Below, one piece after another: positions 33,256-41,310 of a stretch of DNA of 41,310 nucleotides. Origin of the DNA: DASZYF01 sp035545535 (GTDB lineage: Bacteria; Actinomycetota; Actinomycetes; Mycobacteriales; CAJCIY01). Location: the NCBI GenBank assembly GCA_035545535.1, contig DASZYF010000049.1, positions 1 through 41,310 of the forward strand, read 5' to 3'. A program made the translations under genes and the position numbers. Numbering within the stretch: the stretch's first letter is position 1; the number at the start of each line of letters is the position of its first letter. The notes beneath the pieces are model-generated. The model saw only the letters and a program-made list of their open reading frames with translations, searched no databases and was not told the DNA's origin.

Positions 33256-34359
33256 TCAGGCGGGCAGGGGGGCGCGGTCGGGGCCGGCGGTGCGTGACGG
33301 GTCGCGGCCGCCGGCGAGCGCGACGTAGAGGCCCACCCAGTCGGCGAGGCCCGCGTGCGCGGCGAAGCGCGCGAGGGCGGGCCCGGCGTCGGGTGCGATC
33401 TCGGCGACGCCCACGCCGCCGGCGCGCGCGAGCGAACGCGCTTCGTCGACCGCGGGTGACAGCTCGGCGTCGGGCAGCAGCACGAGGTGACGGGGCGTCG
33501 AGTCGACGTCGTCGGCACGGTCGCGGAAGAAGTCGTCCTCGTCGGCGGCCGGCGACCGCGACGGCTGCTCGAGCAGCGCGGCCTGGGTCGACAGCGCGCC
33601 CGGCAGCGCGGCGGACACCGCCGCCATGCCGGCGGCCGCGAGCCGTTCGGCGAACCGCTCGGCGGCGACACCGATCAGCGCACCGTCGCCCCACACGATG
33701 GGCACGGTGCCGGCGAGGTCGTGGGCGAGCGCCTTGGCCGGGTTGACGAACGACTCGGCCGACGGGTGGCAGCGGCGGGCCAGCTCCTCGAGCACGGTCG
33801 CCGCGGTCTCGAGGGTGACCGGCGGTGTGGGCGCGACGTTCGCCGCGTCCCCGAGGACCGCGAGGGCCGGCAGGACGCTCCAGAGCTCGAGGCCCGGTGG
33901 CGTGGCCGGGATCGGCACGAGCGTGCCCCGGCCCTGCTCGACGACCTCGGCGATGGACGTCCGGGCGCCCGCGACCGCGGCGACGTGGCTGCCGCGCCGC
34001 ACCACCTGCTCCAGCGCGGTGGCGACGAGCGGATCGTCGACGCCCGCCGCGCCGACGACGAGGTCGACCGGCCCGATCCAGCCGGGCAGCTCGTCGGGGT
34101 GCGCGACGGCGAGCAGCACCGGCCCGCCCGTGCCGCAGGCCGCGACCCATGCGCGGGCGGCGATGGCGGCCACGCCCCGCCCGACGAGGAGCACCGCGCG
34201 CGGACGGCCGTCCTCGCGGATGCGGGACAGGTCGGCCTCGTGCGCGAGCGTCCCGGACTCGCGGACGCGGGCCGCGGCGGACGCGACGGCGGCCGCGTGG
34301 TCCTGCGGGTCGAGCTCAGCCAGCACCGCCGGCCCGAGGTCGTCCAGGTCCGCGCCCAC
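33256..34359 (-). CDS. SIS-domain protein (phosphosugar isomerase-like)
   Basis: The 367-residue protein has the double SIS (sugar isomerase) plan of glucose/mannose-6-phosphate isomerase relatives. The first lobe covers about 50-150 (AVLLVGRGVAAIAARAW, DLVVGAAGVDDPLV) and the second the C-terminal 170 residues (ALAHDLAGTVPIVWGDGALI). The catalytic residues of true isomerases cannot be confirmed by eye. It is the last gene of the Trm112-phosphomannomutase group, and mycobacteria keep a relative (Rv3256c) beside manB, so a part in mannose-phosphate supply or its control is likely. GTG 34359 is preceded by a hairpin whose arm ends beside the ribosome binding region. Confidence 0.82.
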   Translation of the reverse strand: MGADLDDLGPAVLAELDPQDHAAAVASAAARVRESGTLAHEADLSRIREDGRPRAVLLVGRGVAAIAARAWVAACGTGGPVLLAVAHPDELPGWIGPVDLVVGAAGVDDPLVATALEQVVRRGSHVAAVAGARTSIAEVVEQGRGTLVPIPATPPGLELWSVLPALAVLGDAANVAPTPPVTLETAATVLEELARRCHPSAESFVNPAKALAHDLAGTVPIVWGDGALIGVAAERFAERLAAAGMAAVSAALPGALSTQAALLEQPSRSPAADEDDFFRDRADDVDSTPRHLVLLPDAELSPAVDEARSLARAGGVGVAEIAPDAGPALARFAAHAGLADWVGLYVALAGGRDPSRTAGPDRAPLPA

Positions 34360-34366
34360 GACTACC

Positions 34367-34415
34367 TGATCCGTTTCATCGGTGGCGGCTCACGCCCGAG
34401 CCAGGAAACGGATCA
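34367..34415 (-). promoter_or_regulatory. Hairpin over the ribosome binding region of the SIS-domain gene
   Basis: tgatccgtttc (34367-34377) and gaaacggatca (34405-34415) are a perfect 11-bp inverted repeat; inside, ggctc (34387-34391) pairs with gagcc (34398-34402). On the minus strand the structure begins 10 bases after the Trm112-like stop and ends seven bases before GTG 34359, so it takes in the GGATCA next to the start. A tiny frame ATG AAA CGG ATC AGG TAG lies in the last arm. Terminator, translation control or a regulator site are possible. Confidence 0.5.
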
Positions 34416-34425
34416 CGACGGTGAC

Positions 34426-34650
34426 CTAGGCGGGCCCGACGTCGTGGACGGCGGCGCCGATCCCCTGCGGTCCGGGCGTGGCCTCGTCGAGCAGCATCAC
34501 CGGGATGTCGTCACGGACCGGGAACGTGGTGAGGCAGCGCTTGCACTGCAGCGCCTCGGCCTTGGGGTCGTCCTCGGTGCCGACGGACAGCGGCGCGTGC
34601 ACCTCGCACGGGCAGGCGAGGATGTCGAGGAGCGTCTGGTCGAGCTGCAT
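34426..34650 (-). CDS. Trm112-like zinc protein
   Basis: The 74-residue protein has the Trm112 fold: LLDILACPCEVHAPL near the start and LQCKRCLTTFPVRDDIPVML near the middle. Four cysteines (13, 15, 36, 39) can hold zinc; the first pair is CxC rather than the more common CxxC. Bacterial members are small companions of methyltransferases or of unknown role. The gene follows phosphomannomutase by four bases with GAGG upstream of ATG 34650, so it is in the same operon. Confidence 0.88.
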   Translation of the reverse strand: MQLDQTLLDILACPCEVHAPLSVGTEDDPKAEALQCKRCLTTFPVRDDIPVMLLDEATPGPQGIGAAVHDVGPA

Positions 34651-34654
34651 GGCG

Positions 34655-36031
34655 TCAGCCTCGCACGAGCGCGAGGACCTCGTCGCGCACGCGCACCATG
34701 TCGGCGACCTCACGGCCCTCGCCGTTGAAGCGGAGCAGCGGCTCGGTGTTGCTCGGGCGCAGGTTGAACCACCATCCCTCGGCGTCCCACGCGTCGACGG
34801 TGAGCCCGTCGAGGTGGTCGGTGGACACGCCGGCGCGGCCGGTGAACGCCGCTTCGACGGCCGCGGTGCGTGCCGCCGCGTCATCGACGGTCGAGTTGAT
34901 CTCACCGCTCGCGTGGTAGCGCAGGTAGGGCGCGAGCACGGCGGACAGCGGCTCTTCGCTCTCACCGAGCGCGGCGAGGACGTGCAGCGCCGCGAGCATC
35001 CCGGAGTCGGCCCGCCAGAAGTCGCGGAAGTAGAAGTGGCCGGAGTGCTCGCCGCCGAACACCGCACCGGTGCGCGCCATCTCGGCCTTGATGAAGGAGT
35101 GCCCGACGCGCGTGCGCACCGGAGTGCCTCCGTGCTCGCGCACGAGCTCCGGCACCGACTTCGACGTGATGAGGTTGTGGATGATCGTGCTGCCCGGATC
35201 GCGGGCGAGCTCGCGGACCGCGACCAGGCCGGTGAGCGTCGACGGCGACACGATGTCGCCCTTCTCGTCGACGACGAAGCACCGGTCGGCATCGCCGTCG
35301 AACGCGAGACCGATGTCGGCGCCCGTCTCGCGCACCCGCTTCTGCAGGTCGACGAGGTTCTCCGGCTCGATCGGGTTCGCCTCGTGGTTCGGGAACGTGC
35401 CGTCGAGCTCGAAGTAGAGCGGGTCGACGCTGATGCTCGCGATCGGGCCGAGCACCTCGGGCACCGACATGCCACCCATGCCGTTGCCGGCGTCGACGAC
35501 GACCTTGAGCGCGCGCCCGCCGTCGAGCGGCACGAGCGTGCGCAGGTAGTCCGCGTACTCGCCGACCATCGCGCGCTGCGAGATCGTGCCCTGCGGCCCG
35601 TCGTAGGCCGGGACGCCCTGCGCCACAAGCGCTTCGATGTCCTTGAGGCCGGTGTCCTGGCCGACCGGCGCCGCGCCCGCCCGGCAGAGCTTGATGCCGC
35701 CGTACCTGCCGGGGTTGTGGCTCGCGGTGAACACCGCACCGGGCAGGTCCAGCGAGCCGGACGCGTAGTAGATGAGATCGGTCGGGCCGAGGCCCGCTTC
35801 GATCACGTCGGCGCCCTGGCTCGTCGCTCCGGCGGCGAACGCCTCGGCGAGCGTCCTGCTGTGCGGCCGCATGTCGTAGGCCGTGACCACCGTCAACTTC
35901 TGGCGCTGCCCCGCGTCGAGCACGCGCACGAACGCGGCACCCGCCGCGCGCGCGATGTCGTCGTCCAGCTGGTCGGGGTAGACGCCGCGCACGTCGTACG
36001 CCTTGAAGATGGCCGAGAGGTCTTTCGTCAC
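34655..36031 (-). CDS. manB: Phosphomannomutase/phosphoglucomutase
   Basis: The 458-residue enzyme interconverts mannose-6-phosphate and mannose-1-phosphate (or the glucose pair), feeding GDP-mannose for mannosylated lipids and glycans. The four-domain alpha-D-phosphohexomutase motifs are visible: FKAYDVRGVYP at the start, the phosphoserine loop TASHNP (about 103-108), the metal loop DGDADR, and the phosphate-binding RPSNTEPLLR near the end. GTG 36031 is the start. The Trm112-like and SIS-domain genes follow in the same direction with small gaps, and DUF3499 precedes it by 47 bases. Confidence 0.95.
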   Translation of the reverse strand: MTKDLSAIFKAYDVRGVYPDQLDDDIARAAGAAFVRVLDAGQRQKLTVVTAYDMRPHSRTLAEAFAAGATSQGADVIEAGLGPTDLIYYASGSLDLPGAVFTASHNPGRYGGIKLCRAGAAPVGQDTGLKDIEALVAQGVPAYDGPQGTISQRAMVGEYADYLRTLVPLDGGRALKVVVDAGNGMGGMSVPEVLGPIASISVDPLYFELDGTFPNHEANPIEPENLVDLQKRVRETGADIGLAFDGDADRCFVVDEKGDIVSPSTLTGLVAVRELARDPGSTIIHNLITSKSVPELVREHGGTPVRTRVGHSFIKAEMARTGAVFGGEHSGHFYFRDFWRADSGMLAALHVLAALGESEEPLSAVLAPYLRYHASGEINSTVDDAAARTAAVEAAFTGRAGVSTDHLDGLTVDAWDAEGWWFNLRPSNTEPLLRFNGEGREVADMVRVRDEVLALVRG

Positions 36032-36078
36032 GGACCAGACGCTAGTCGGCGCCGGTCACGCGCCCTCCCGGACGGCGA

Positions 36079-36423
36079 TCAGGACGGGGTGGGCAGCGCG
36101 CGCAGGTGGCCGCGGCGGCCGAGCTCGCCCACGGGCTGCACGGGCGACGCGGGCCGGGCGGCTTCGCGCACGGCGTCGGCGAGGGCCTCGAGGTCGTCGC
36201 GCGAGGGCAGCACACCCGCCGGGTCCGCGTCGGTCACGCGCACGACCTGCCAGCCGCGCGGCGCCGTCAGCCGGTTCGCGTGCTCCTCGCAGAGGTCGTA
36301 GGCGTGCGGCTCGACGAACGGCGAGAGCGGGCCGAGGACGCAGGTGGAGTCCGCGTAGGCGTAGGTGAGCGTGGCGACCGGCGGGGACGAGCACGCCGAG
36401 CGCGAGCAGCGCCGCTGCCTCAA
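36079..36423 (-). CDS. DUF3499 family protein
   Basis: The 114-residue protein matches DUF3499: RRCSRSACSSPPVATLTYAY, then VLGPLSPFVEPHAYDLCEEH and TAPRGWQVVRV. The cysteines and CEEH suggest a metal site. Its function is unknown, but it is found beside manB in actinobacteria (mycobacterial Rv3258c). I place the start at TTG 36423, which gives the normal N-terminus and follows GGAGG at five bases; a GTG at 36444 would add seven residues and put the ribosome binding site inside the gene. It is divergent from the zincin gene, 107 bases between starts. Confidence 0.88.
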   Translation of the reverse strand: MRQRRCSRSACSSPPVATLTYAYADSTCVLGPLSPFVEPHAYDLCEEHANRLTAPRGWQVVRVTDADPAGVLPSRDDLEALADAVREAARPASPVQPVGELGRRGHLRALPTPS

Positions 36424-36530
36424 AGGACCCTCCTCGCGCCTCACCCGTGGACCGTCGGAGGACCGACGATAGGCGGCTCGTGCGTCGCGGGCGAGGAAGC
36501 GCGCCGATCGAGCCGTCCTACGCTCGCGGC

Positions 36531-37031
36531 ATGACCGGTCCGACGCCACCGCGGCGGCGACGCGACCGCCGCGGCCACGGCCTGCGGGGCATGCTCGTGC
36601 CCCACCCCACCGGCCACCCCGCGCTGGACCGCAGCCTCGGCCTGTCGACGGTGACGCCGCTGGCCCGCACCCGGTCGGAGCGGTTCGACGACCTGGTGCT
36701 CGACGCCCGCGACCACCTGATGGTCCGCTGGGGCAAGGAGCTCGCCGACGTCGACTTCGCGGTGGCCGACGTGCCCCCGGAGCAGCAGGAGGGCATCCCG
36801 TTCGACGAGGAGCTCGCGTCGGTGCCGCTCGCCGGGGTGCACCCCGCGCGGCGCGACAGCCGCGCGCGGATCGTGCTCTACCGGCGGCCGATCGAGGCGC
36901 GCGCGTTCGACGAGCTCGACAAGGCCGACCTGGTGCTCGACGTCGTCATCCACGAGGTCGCGGACCTGCTCGGCCTCTCGCCCGAGGTGATCGACCCCGA
37001 GGGCCACGGCGACCCGGACGACGACGACTGA
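36531..37031 (+). CDS. Metallopeptidase-like (minimal zincin) family protein, degenerate HExxH
   Basis: The 166-residue protein belongs to the small zincin-like family next to manB and DUF3499 in actinobacteria (mycobacterial Rv3259). After an arginine-rich N-terminus, it has DLVLDARDHLMVRW, VADVPPEQ, RIVLYRRPIEARAF and VVIHEVADLLGLSP. The expected HExxH zinc motif reads HEVAD, lacking the second histidine, so catalysis is doubtful. ATG 36531 is the start. A 14-base tandem duplication (37023-37050) crosses the stop codon and gives a second TGA. It is convergent with the DUF5719 gene. Confidence 0.85.
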   Translation: MTGPTPPRRRRDRRGHGLRGMLVPHPTGHPALDRSLGLSTVTPLARTRSERFDDLVLDARDHLMVRWGKELADVDFAVADVPPEQQEGIPFDEELASVPLAGVHPARRDSRARIVLYRRPIEARAFDELDKADLVLDVVIHEVADLLGLSPEVIDPEGHGDPDDDD

Positions 37032-37059
37032 GGAGCGACGACTGAGGAGCGCCGGCTGA

Positions 37060-38670
37060 TCAGCGCCGGGCGTCGACGAGCGGGACGGTGATGTCGGGCT
37101 GCACGACGGGCAGGCCGACCGACGACGCGCCGGCGGTCACCGGGATGCCACCGAGCAGCGGCCCGTTGTAGCCCAGCTCCTCGACGAACGCGGCCGCGAA
37201 GATCGGCGGTGAGCCGGCGTCGGGCACGATCTGCACGACCTGGTCCTTGCCGGCGGCGTGCCCGGCGAGGCCGTGCAGCGGCACCTGCACCTCCTCGCCG
37301 GCGGGGATGTCCACGGACAGCGGACCGCCGGGCGGGAACGTCGTGATCGTCACGTGGGCCGGACGGTTCGCGAACGTGGTCAGGGTGAGCACCGTGTCGA
37401 GCGACTTGCCGACGCGCAGGTCGGTCAGCACCGTCGGCCCGGCGACACCGGGGCCCGCGCCGAGGTGCAGCGTCTCGGCGTAGCAGCCCGCCGGGTCGTC
37501 CGCGCAGAGCTGCTGCGACGGTCCGATCTTCTCGATGCCCTGCACCATCGCGCCCGCGACGATGGGCGTGCCGTCGTCGCTCTTGATGCGCAGCGTGACG
37601 GGGCTGCCGTTGAGGACGTTGTCGAGGACCTTCGGCCCGACCACCGTGACCGACTGCGCCGGCACCAGCAGCTGCGCGAGCGTGCCGGCCGTGCCGCCGA
37701 CCGCGGTCGACGGGACGAAGCGGCCTCCGGGCTTGGCGGGCGTGTCCTTCGTCGCGGCTTGGCCGGCATCGGTGATCTCGACCGAGACGGTCGTGTCCCG
37801 ACCGGTCGGGTTCCCGATGGTCAGCGTGTGGTGGTAGGCCGACGGCGCGGTGAGGGTGTTGTCGGCCGATCCGGGGACGCCGGCGATGACGAGCGTCGAC
37901 GCGGCCTGCGTCTGCTGCGGGACGGGGTCGACGCCCTGCGGCTTGTCGCCCTGCCGGAGCTCGTCGATGGAGCTGGCGACCCGGCCGCGCGTCGCGATGA
38001 CCTCGACGGCCATCGCGTCCTGATCCGGCGCGAGGTCGGCGAGCTTCACCTTCTGCGTCGTGTGCGGGCCCAGCTGGTAGCCGCGGGTCAGCGACGGTGA
38101 CACCTCGCCGTCGACGGTGAGGCCGACGACGTCGACGTCGGCCGGCGTGTCGTCGGCGTTGGTGAGCGTCAACGTGCTGACGACGCCCGCGCCGGTGGAG
38201 ACGCCGGCGAAGTACGCGTCGGTGACCGGCGGCGTGCAGCGGTCCCACGCGTAGCCGCGGCGCTCACCGGTGGAGGCCCGCGTCAGCCGGCTGGCGACGA
38301 GCCCGCCCGCGAGGTCACCGGCGGCCGTGACGACGAGCGGCTGGTCGACGGGCTGCGTGACGTCGGCGTACCCGCCGGTGCCGGTGGACGTGAGCGTCAC
38401 GGCGGTAGGTGTCTTGTAGGCGGTGACCGGCGCGACGCTGACGGAGCCGCCCCCGAGGCGACCCGTGCCGATGACCGTGCGCGTCTGCACGGTGTCGCTC
38501 TGCGCGGGGGCGTCGGGGCACACGAGCGTGCGGCCGAGGACCGCGCCGGTGGTGGTCGGGCGCGCTCCCCCGCCGTGCGAGTCCTTCGGACGGGTGGCGG
38601 CCGCCGCGCCCATGACGAGGACGAGGCTCACGCCGGCGGCGACCGGCGCGGCGAAGCGGCTGGAGACCAT
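37060..38670 (-). CDS. DUF5719 family secreted or anchored protein
   Basis: The 536-residue protein begins with a hydrophobic segment (APVAAGVSLVLVMGAAAA) serving as signal or anchor, then a threonine/glycine linker and a long region of beta repeats (VVSTLTLTNADDTPADVDV, HHTLTIGNPTGRDTTVSVEI) typical of DUF5719. Two late cysteines (LCADDPAGC) may form a disulfide. Function is unknown. The ATG at 38670 shares its A with the stop of the upstream glycosyltransferase-type gene (TGATG), so the two are translationally coupled, and a joint role at the envelope is likely. Confidence 0.87.
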   Translation of the reverse strand: MVSSRFAAPVAAGVSLVLVMGAAAATRPKDSHGGGARPTTTGAVLGRTLVCPDAPAQSDTVQTRTVIGTGRLGGGSVSVAPVTAYKTPTAVTLTSTGTGGYADVTQPVDQPLVVTAAGDLAGGLVASRLTRASTGERRGYAWDRCTPPVTDAYFAGVSTGAGVVSTLTLTNADDTPADVDVVGLTVDGEVSPSLTRGYQLGPHTTQKVKLADLAPDQDAMAVEVIATRGRVASSIDELRQGDKPQGVDPVPQQTQAASTLVIAGVPGSADNTLTAPSAYHHTLTIGNPTGRDTTVSVEITDAGQAATKDTPAKPGGRFVPSTAVGGTAGTLAQLLVPAQSVTVVGPKVLDNVLNGSPVTLRIKSDDGTPIVAGAMVQGIEKIGPSQQLCADDPAGCYAETLHLGAGPGVAGPTVLTDLRVGKSLDTVLTLTTFANRPAHVTITTFPPGGPLSVDIPAGEEVQVPLHGLAGHAAGKDQVVQIVPDAGSPPIFAAAFVEELGYNGPLLGGIPVTAGASSVGLPVVQPDITVPLVDARR

Positions 38671-41310
38671 CAGCCCTCCTCCTCACCCGGTGCGACTGCA
38701 TCACTCGGCAGGACGTCGTCAGCCGCGGGTGCCGACGTCGCGGTGTGCTTCGGCCCGCGCCGCAAGCGCAGCGTCGCCGACCCGGCGGGTGCGGGCGCCG
38801 GTTCCGGCTCGGGCTCGTCGTCGGGTGCGACGTCGTCGAGCGTCTCCGCGTCGCTGCCGGCGCTCGGCGCGGCGAGCACGAGCACCACGAGCAGGCCGAT
38901 GATCGCGAGCACGACGAGGGCGTCGTGCCCTGAGGCATCACGCGAGATCACGAGGTGACCCCCACCGGCGGGCACCTCGAAGGCCTGCGCCCAGCCCCAC
39001 GCCGTGCGCCGCTTGAGCGGGTGGCCGTCGATGCGCGCCCTCCACCCGCCGTTGGCGGCTTCGGCGAGCACGAGCAGCCGGCCGCCGGGACCCGCGGGGA
39101 TGTCGGCGTGCGCGCCTTCGCGGCCGCTCGCGACGATCTGCGGCGGGTTGGCGACGAGGTCAGGGATCGCGGGGCCGCGGCCCGCGCCGGCCGTGGCGAC
39201 CGCCGGGGCGGTCGCCTGCGCGGCGAGCGCGGGCGCGAGCAGCTGCAGGCGACCCGTCGGCACCGTCGCCTCGACCGTCCAGATGCCCGCGGCGAACGGC
39301 GTCTCGCGCCGGGCGAGCGCGGGCTGCGCGTCGAGCGCGTCGGTCAGGTTGGTGCGCGCATCACCGGGGACGACGACGACCCGCACGTCGAACGTCGCGA
39401 GCACCTGCGCGGCATCGGTGCCGCGGTTGGTCGCGAGGTCGCGCACGACCAGGCCGAGCAGGTGCCGCGCGGTCTTGCCGCCGGGCAGCTCCTCGTCGCC
39501 GAGCCGTGGGCCCGCGAGCCCGCGCAGGTCGTAGTGGATGCCGGTGTCGGTGCGGCGCAGCACCAGCACGCGCTGACCGCTGTCGTGGTGGGCGGTGGCG
39601 TCGGCGACGACGTCCGGCGGGAGCAGCACGTCGTCGGCGCGGTGCAGCGGACCCTGCGCACCGCGCGCGATCCACCAGATGCCGGTGGCCGCGGGCGCCG
39701 CGAGGCATGCTCCGGCGAGCAGCGTCGACACGAGCTGCCGCCACCCGAACGCGGTCGCGGCGAGGCGGTCGCGCAGGTGCTCCGCGGAGATCGCGGCGGC
39801 GCCGAGCATGCCGGCGGCGCCGATGGCCATCGGCGTGCCGGGCCACGCGCGGCCGACGCCACCGATGCCGGCGACGTGGATGCGACTCACGACGAGCGCG
39901 GCGCCGATGCCGCTGATGCCGAGCAGCCAGAGCAGCGCGGCCGCGCGGCGGCGGTCGATGTCGACGCGGCCGAGCGCCAGGATGGCGGCGAGCACGAGCG
40001 GCGCCGTGAAGACGGCCGGTGGCAAGCCGGTGCCGCCGGGGTGGAGCAGGCCCAGCGCGACGGGCCCGGCCGTGGCCGACGGCGTGAGCCCACCGATGCC
40101 GGCCCCGCGGCCGAGTCCGGTGATGAGGACCGTCGGCGAGCCGAGCAGGTGCGGCAGGTACGGCAGCGCGAGCACGCCCGGCACGACGAGCGCGATGGCG
40201 ACCGCGCGCAGCCGGCGGGCCGTGCCGGCGACGTCGGTGACGCCCGCGGCGGTGACCAGCGCCCACCCGCCGAGCAGCAGCAGCGCGGCCGCGGTCCAGG
40301 CCTGCGGCGAGAACGCGGCCGCGATCGCGAGCGCCAGGCCCATCGACCATGCGCGTCGCCACCCACCGCGGGCCGGGTCGGTGCCGACGACGCGGGCTCC
40401 GGCGACGAGCAGACCCGGCAGCAGGACCACGACGACGCAGGTGTCGAAGTGCCCTCCGGCGACCGCACCGGTGAGCACCGGCATGGTCGCCCACGACACC
40501 GCGACCCACGCGCGCAGCGCAGCGTTGTCGATGAACGCGCGGCTCGCGCGCCACGCGGCGAGGCCGGCGAGCGGCGCCGCGCCGATGAGCAGGACGTCGA
40601 GCGCGAGGCCGGGCCGGCCGAGCGTGATCGTGGACAGCAGTGCGAGCCACGGCGTCCACGGCGCCGCGGGTGCGGCGGTGCCGCCGGCCGGCCCCGGGTG
40701 CCACGTCGCGAACCACGACGCCCAGAGGTCGCTCGCGCCCTTCGGCGCGGGCAGCAACCGCCCGCCGAACAGCACGCCGCTGCCGATGAGGTGCCGTGCG
40801 GCGACGAGCGTGACGACGAGCAGGCCGAGGGGGACGAGCAGCCCGGGGCGCAGCAGCAGCGCCCGCAGCCGGCTCGTGTCGTCACCGAGGAGGTCGTCCT
40901 CGTCCTCCTCCGACGGCCCGGTCTCGAGCCGCACCACACGGTCCTCGATCTCGCCGGAGCTCACCAGCAGGTCGGACGCCGCGCCGATGCGCGAACGCAG
41001 CCGGGCGCCCGGCGGCGGGAGCAGCGCGCGCACGCCGGCGCGATCGCCGCGGCGCTGATCCGAGCGCCAGGAACGACCGCGCAGCACCCGGCCGAACCCG
41101 GCGAGCAGGCTGCGCACGGCGTCGATCTCGTCGCGCGCGTGGTGGGGACGACGGGTGAGCAGATCACCGAGGGCGCGGAGCAGCCCACCGATGACGACGA
41201 CGAGCAGCACGAACGGCAGCGCGAGGCCCCGCGCGTTGACGGCCTGCACGTGCAGCGCGTGCCGGCGGTCGGCGCGACGCGGCGGCCCTTCGACGGCCGC
41301 GAGCGCGCGG
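38670..41310 (-). CDS. Large multi-span membrane protein, probable glycosyltransferase C-terminal part (5' end outside window)
   Basis: The frame is open from the stop at 38670 to the right edge, so about 880 residues are seen and the N-terminus is missing. Visible parts include a span near RGLALPFVLLVVVIGG, an acidic patch, then about ten more hydrophobic spans (LLVPLGLLVVTLVAARHLI, VVVLLPGLLVAGARVVG). An extracytoplasmic stretch and a last span before an acidic, basic-ended tail follow. In actinobacteria such proteins precede DUF5719 and carry a family 2 glycosyltransferase domain at the N-terminus, which here would be beyond the edge. Glycosyltransferase activity is therefore inferred from context, not seen. 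Confidence 0.75.
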   Translation of the reverse strand, partial: RALAAVEGPPRRADRRHALHVQAVNARGLALPFVLLVVVIGGLLRALGDLLTRRPHHARDEIDAVRSLLAGFGRVLRGRSWRSDQRRGDRAGVRALLPPPGARLRSRIGAASDLLVSSGEIEDRVVRLETGPSEEDEDDLLGDDTSRLRALLLRPGLLVPLGLLVVTLVAARHLIGSGVLFGGRLLPAPKGASDLWASWFATWHPGPAGGTAAPAAPWTPWLALLSTITLGRPGLALDVLLIGAAPLAGLAAWRASRAFIDNAALRAWVAVSWATMPVLTGAVAGGHFDTCVVVVLLPGLLVAGARVVGTDPARGGWRRAWSMGLALAIAAAFSPQAWTAAALLLLGGWALVTAAGVTDVAGTARRLRAVAIALVVPGVLALPYLPHLLGSPTVLITGLGRGAGIGGLTPSATAGPVALGLLHPGGTGLPPAVFTAPLVLAAILALGRVDIDRRRAAALLWLLGISGIGAALVVSRIHVAGIGGVGRAWPGTPMAIGAAGMLGAAAISAEHLRDRLAATAFGWRQLVSTLLAGACLAAPAATGIWWIARGAQGPLHRADDVLLPPDVVADATAHHDSGQRVLVLRRTDTGIHYDLRGLAGPRLGDEELPGGKTARHLLGLVVRDLATNRGTDAAQVLATFDVRVVVVPGDARTNLTDALDAQPALARRETPFAAGIWTVEATVPTGRLQLLAPALAAQATAPAVATAGAGRGPAIPDLVANPPQIVASGREGAHADIPAGPGGRLLVLAEAANGGWRARIDGHPLKRRTAWGWAQAFEVPAGGGHLVISRDASGHDALVVLAIIGLLVVLVLAAPSAGSDAETLDDVAPDDEPEPEPAPAPAGSATLRLRRGPKHTATSAPAADDVLPSDAVAPGEEEG

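Noticed and set aside
1..41310. CRISPR array, insertion sequence, integrase or toxin-antitoxin pair
   Set aside because: I looked for spaced direct repeats, transposase or recombinase motifs and small paired genes on both strands and found none.

Overview
The window is chromosomal DNA of very high G+C content, with frequent GTG starts and tight overlapping gene pairs. Gene content points to an actinomycete: AdnA/AdnB, UPF0182, a YlbL-type Lon-like protease, DUF3499, DUF3107, DUF5719, DUF6158 and a MoeZ-type E1/rhodanese. It carries one tRNA (initiator Met) and about 31 protein genes, two cut by the window edges. I see no rRNA, CRISPR array, insertion sequence or prophage. I cannot place the genus.

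Layout. 1-568 is the end of an unrecognised membrane-anchored protein. It is followed by a long hairpin and tRNA-fMet (minus strand). 881-7663 (minus) holds Lon-like PDZ protease, then orphan sensor histidine kinase, then UPF0182 membrane protein. 7726-8487 (plus) is an endonuclease/exonuclease/phosphatase gene with an in-frame TAG just before its last motifs. 8484-14944 (minus) is the adnA-adnB helicase-nuclease pair for recombination. 15085-16094 (plus) is azlC-azlD. 16137-20035 (minus) has a secreted DUF5666-like protein, a lipoprotein, an alkyltransferase-like protein and moeZ.

20195-31886 looks like accessory content set between conserved genes. It contains a coiled-coil/proline-rich protein, an unknown protein, Ku, a secreted beta-propeller, cobA and a CbiX chelatase, and a wall-anchored sedolisin. 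It ends with separate LigD-type ligase and polymerase genes plus a DUF6158 protein. Ku, ligase and polymerase together make a non-homologous end-joining set built from single-domain proteins, in the same window as AdnAB and the alkyltransferase-like protein.

31990-33212 holds a TetR regulator, DUF3107 and a small membrane protein. From 33256 to the right edge is a second conserved actinobacterial block: SIS-domain protein, Trm112-like, phosphomannomutase, DUF3499, degenerate minimal zincin, DUF5719 and the C-terminal half of a large multi-membrane-span, probable glycosyltransferase protein. This block probably serves mannose activation and envelope glycan assembly. From memory, the two conserved blocks are well separated in Mycobacterium tuberculosis, so their adjacency here marks a rearrangement.

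No clearly undescribed multi-gene system stands out. The most worthwhile leads are the premature TAG in the nuclease gene, the kinase set between two normally adjacent genes, the split end-joining set with unknown neighbours, the sortase-type sedolisin and two dyad structures just upstream of start codons.
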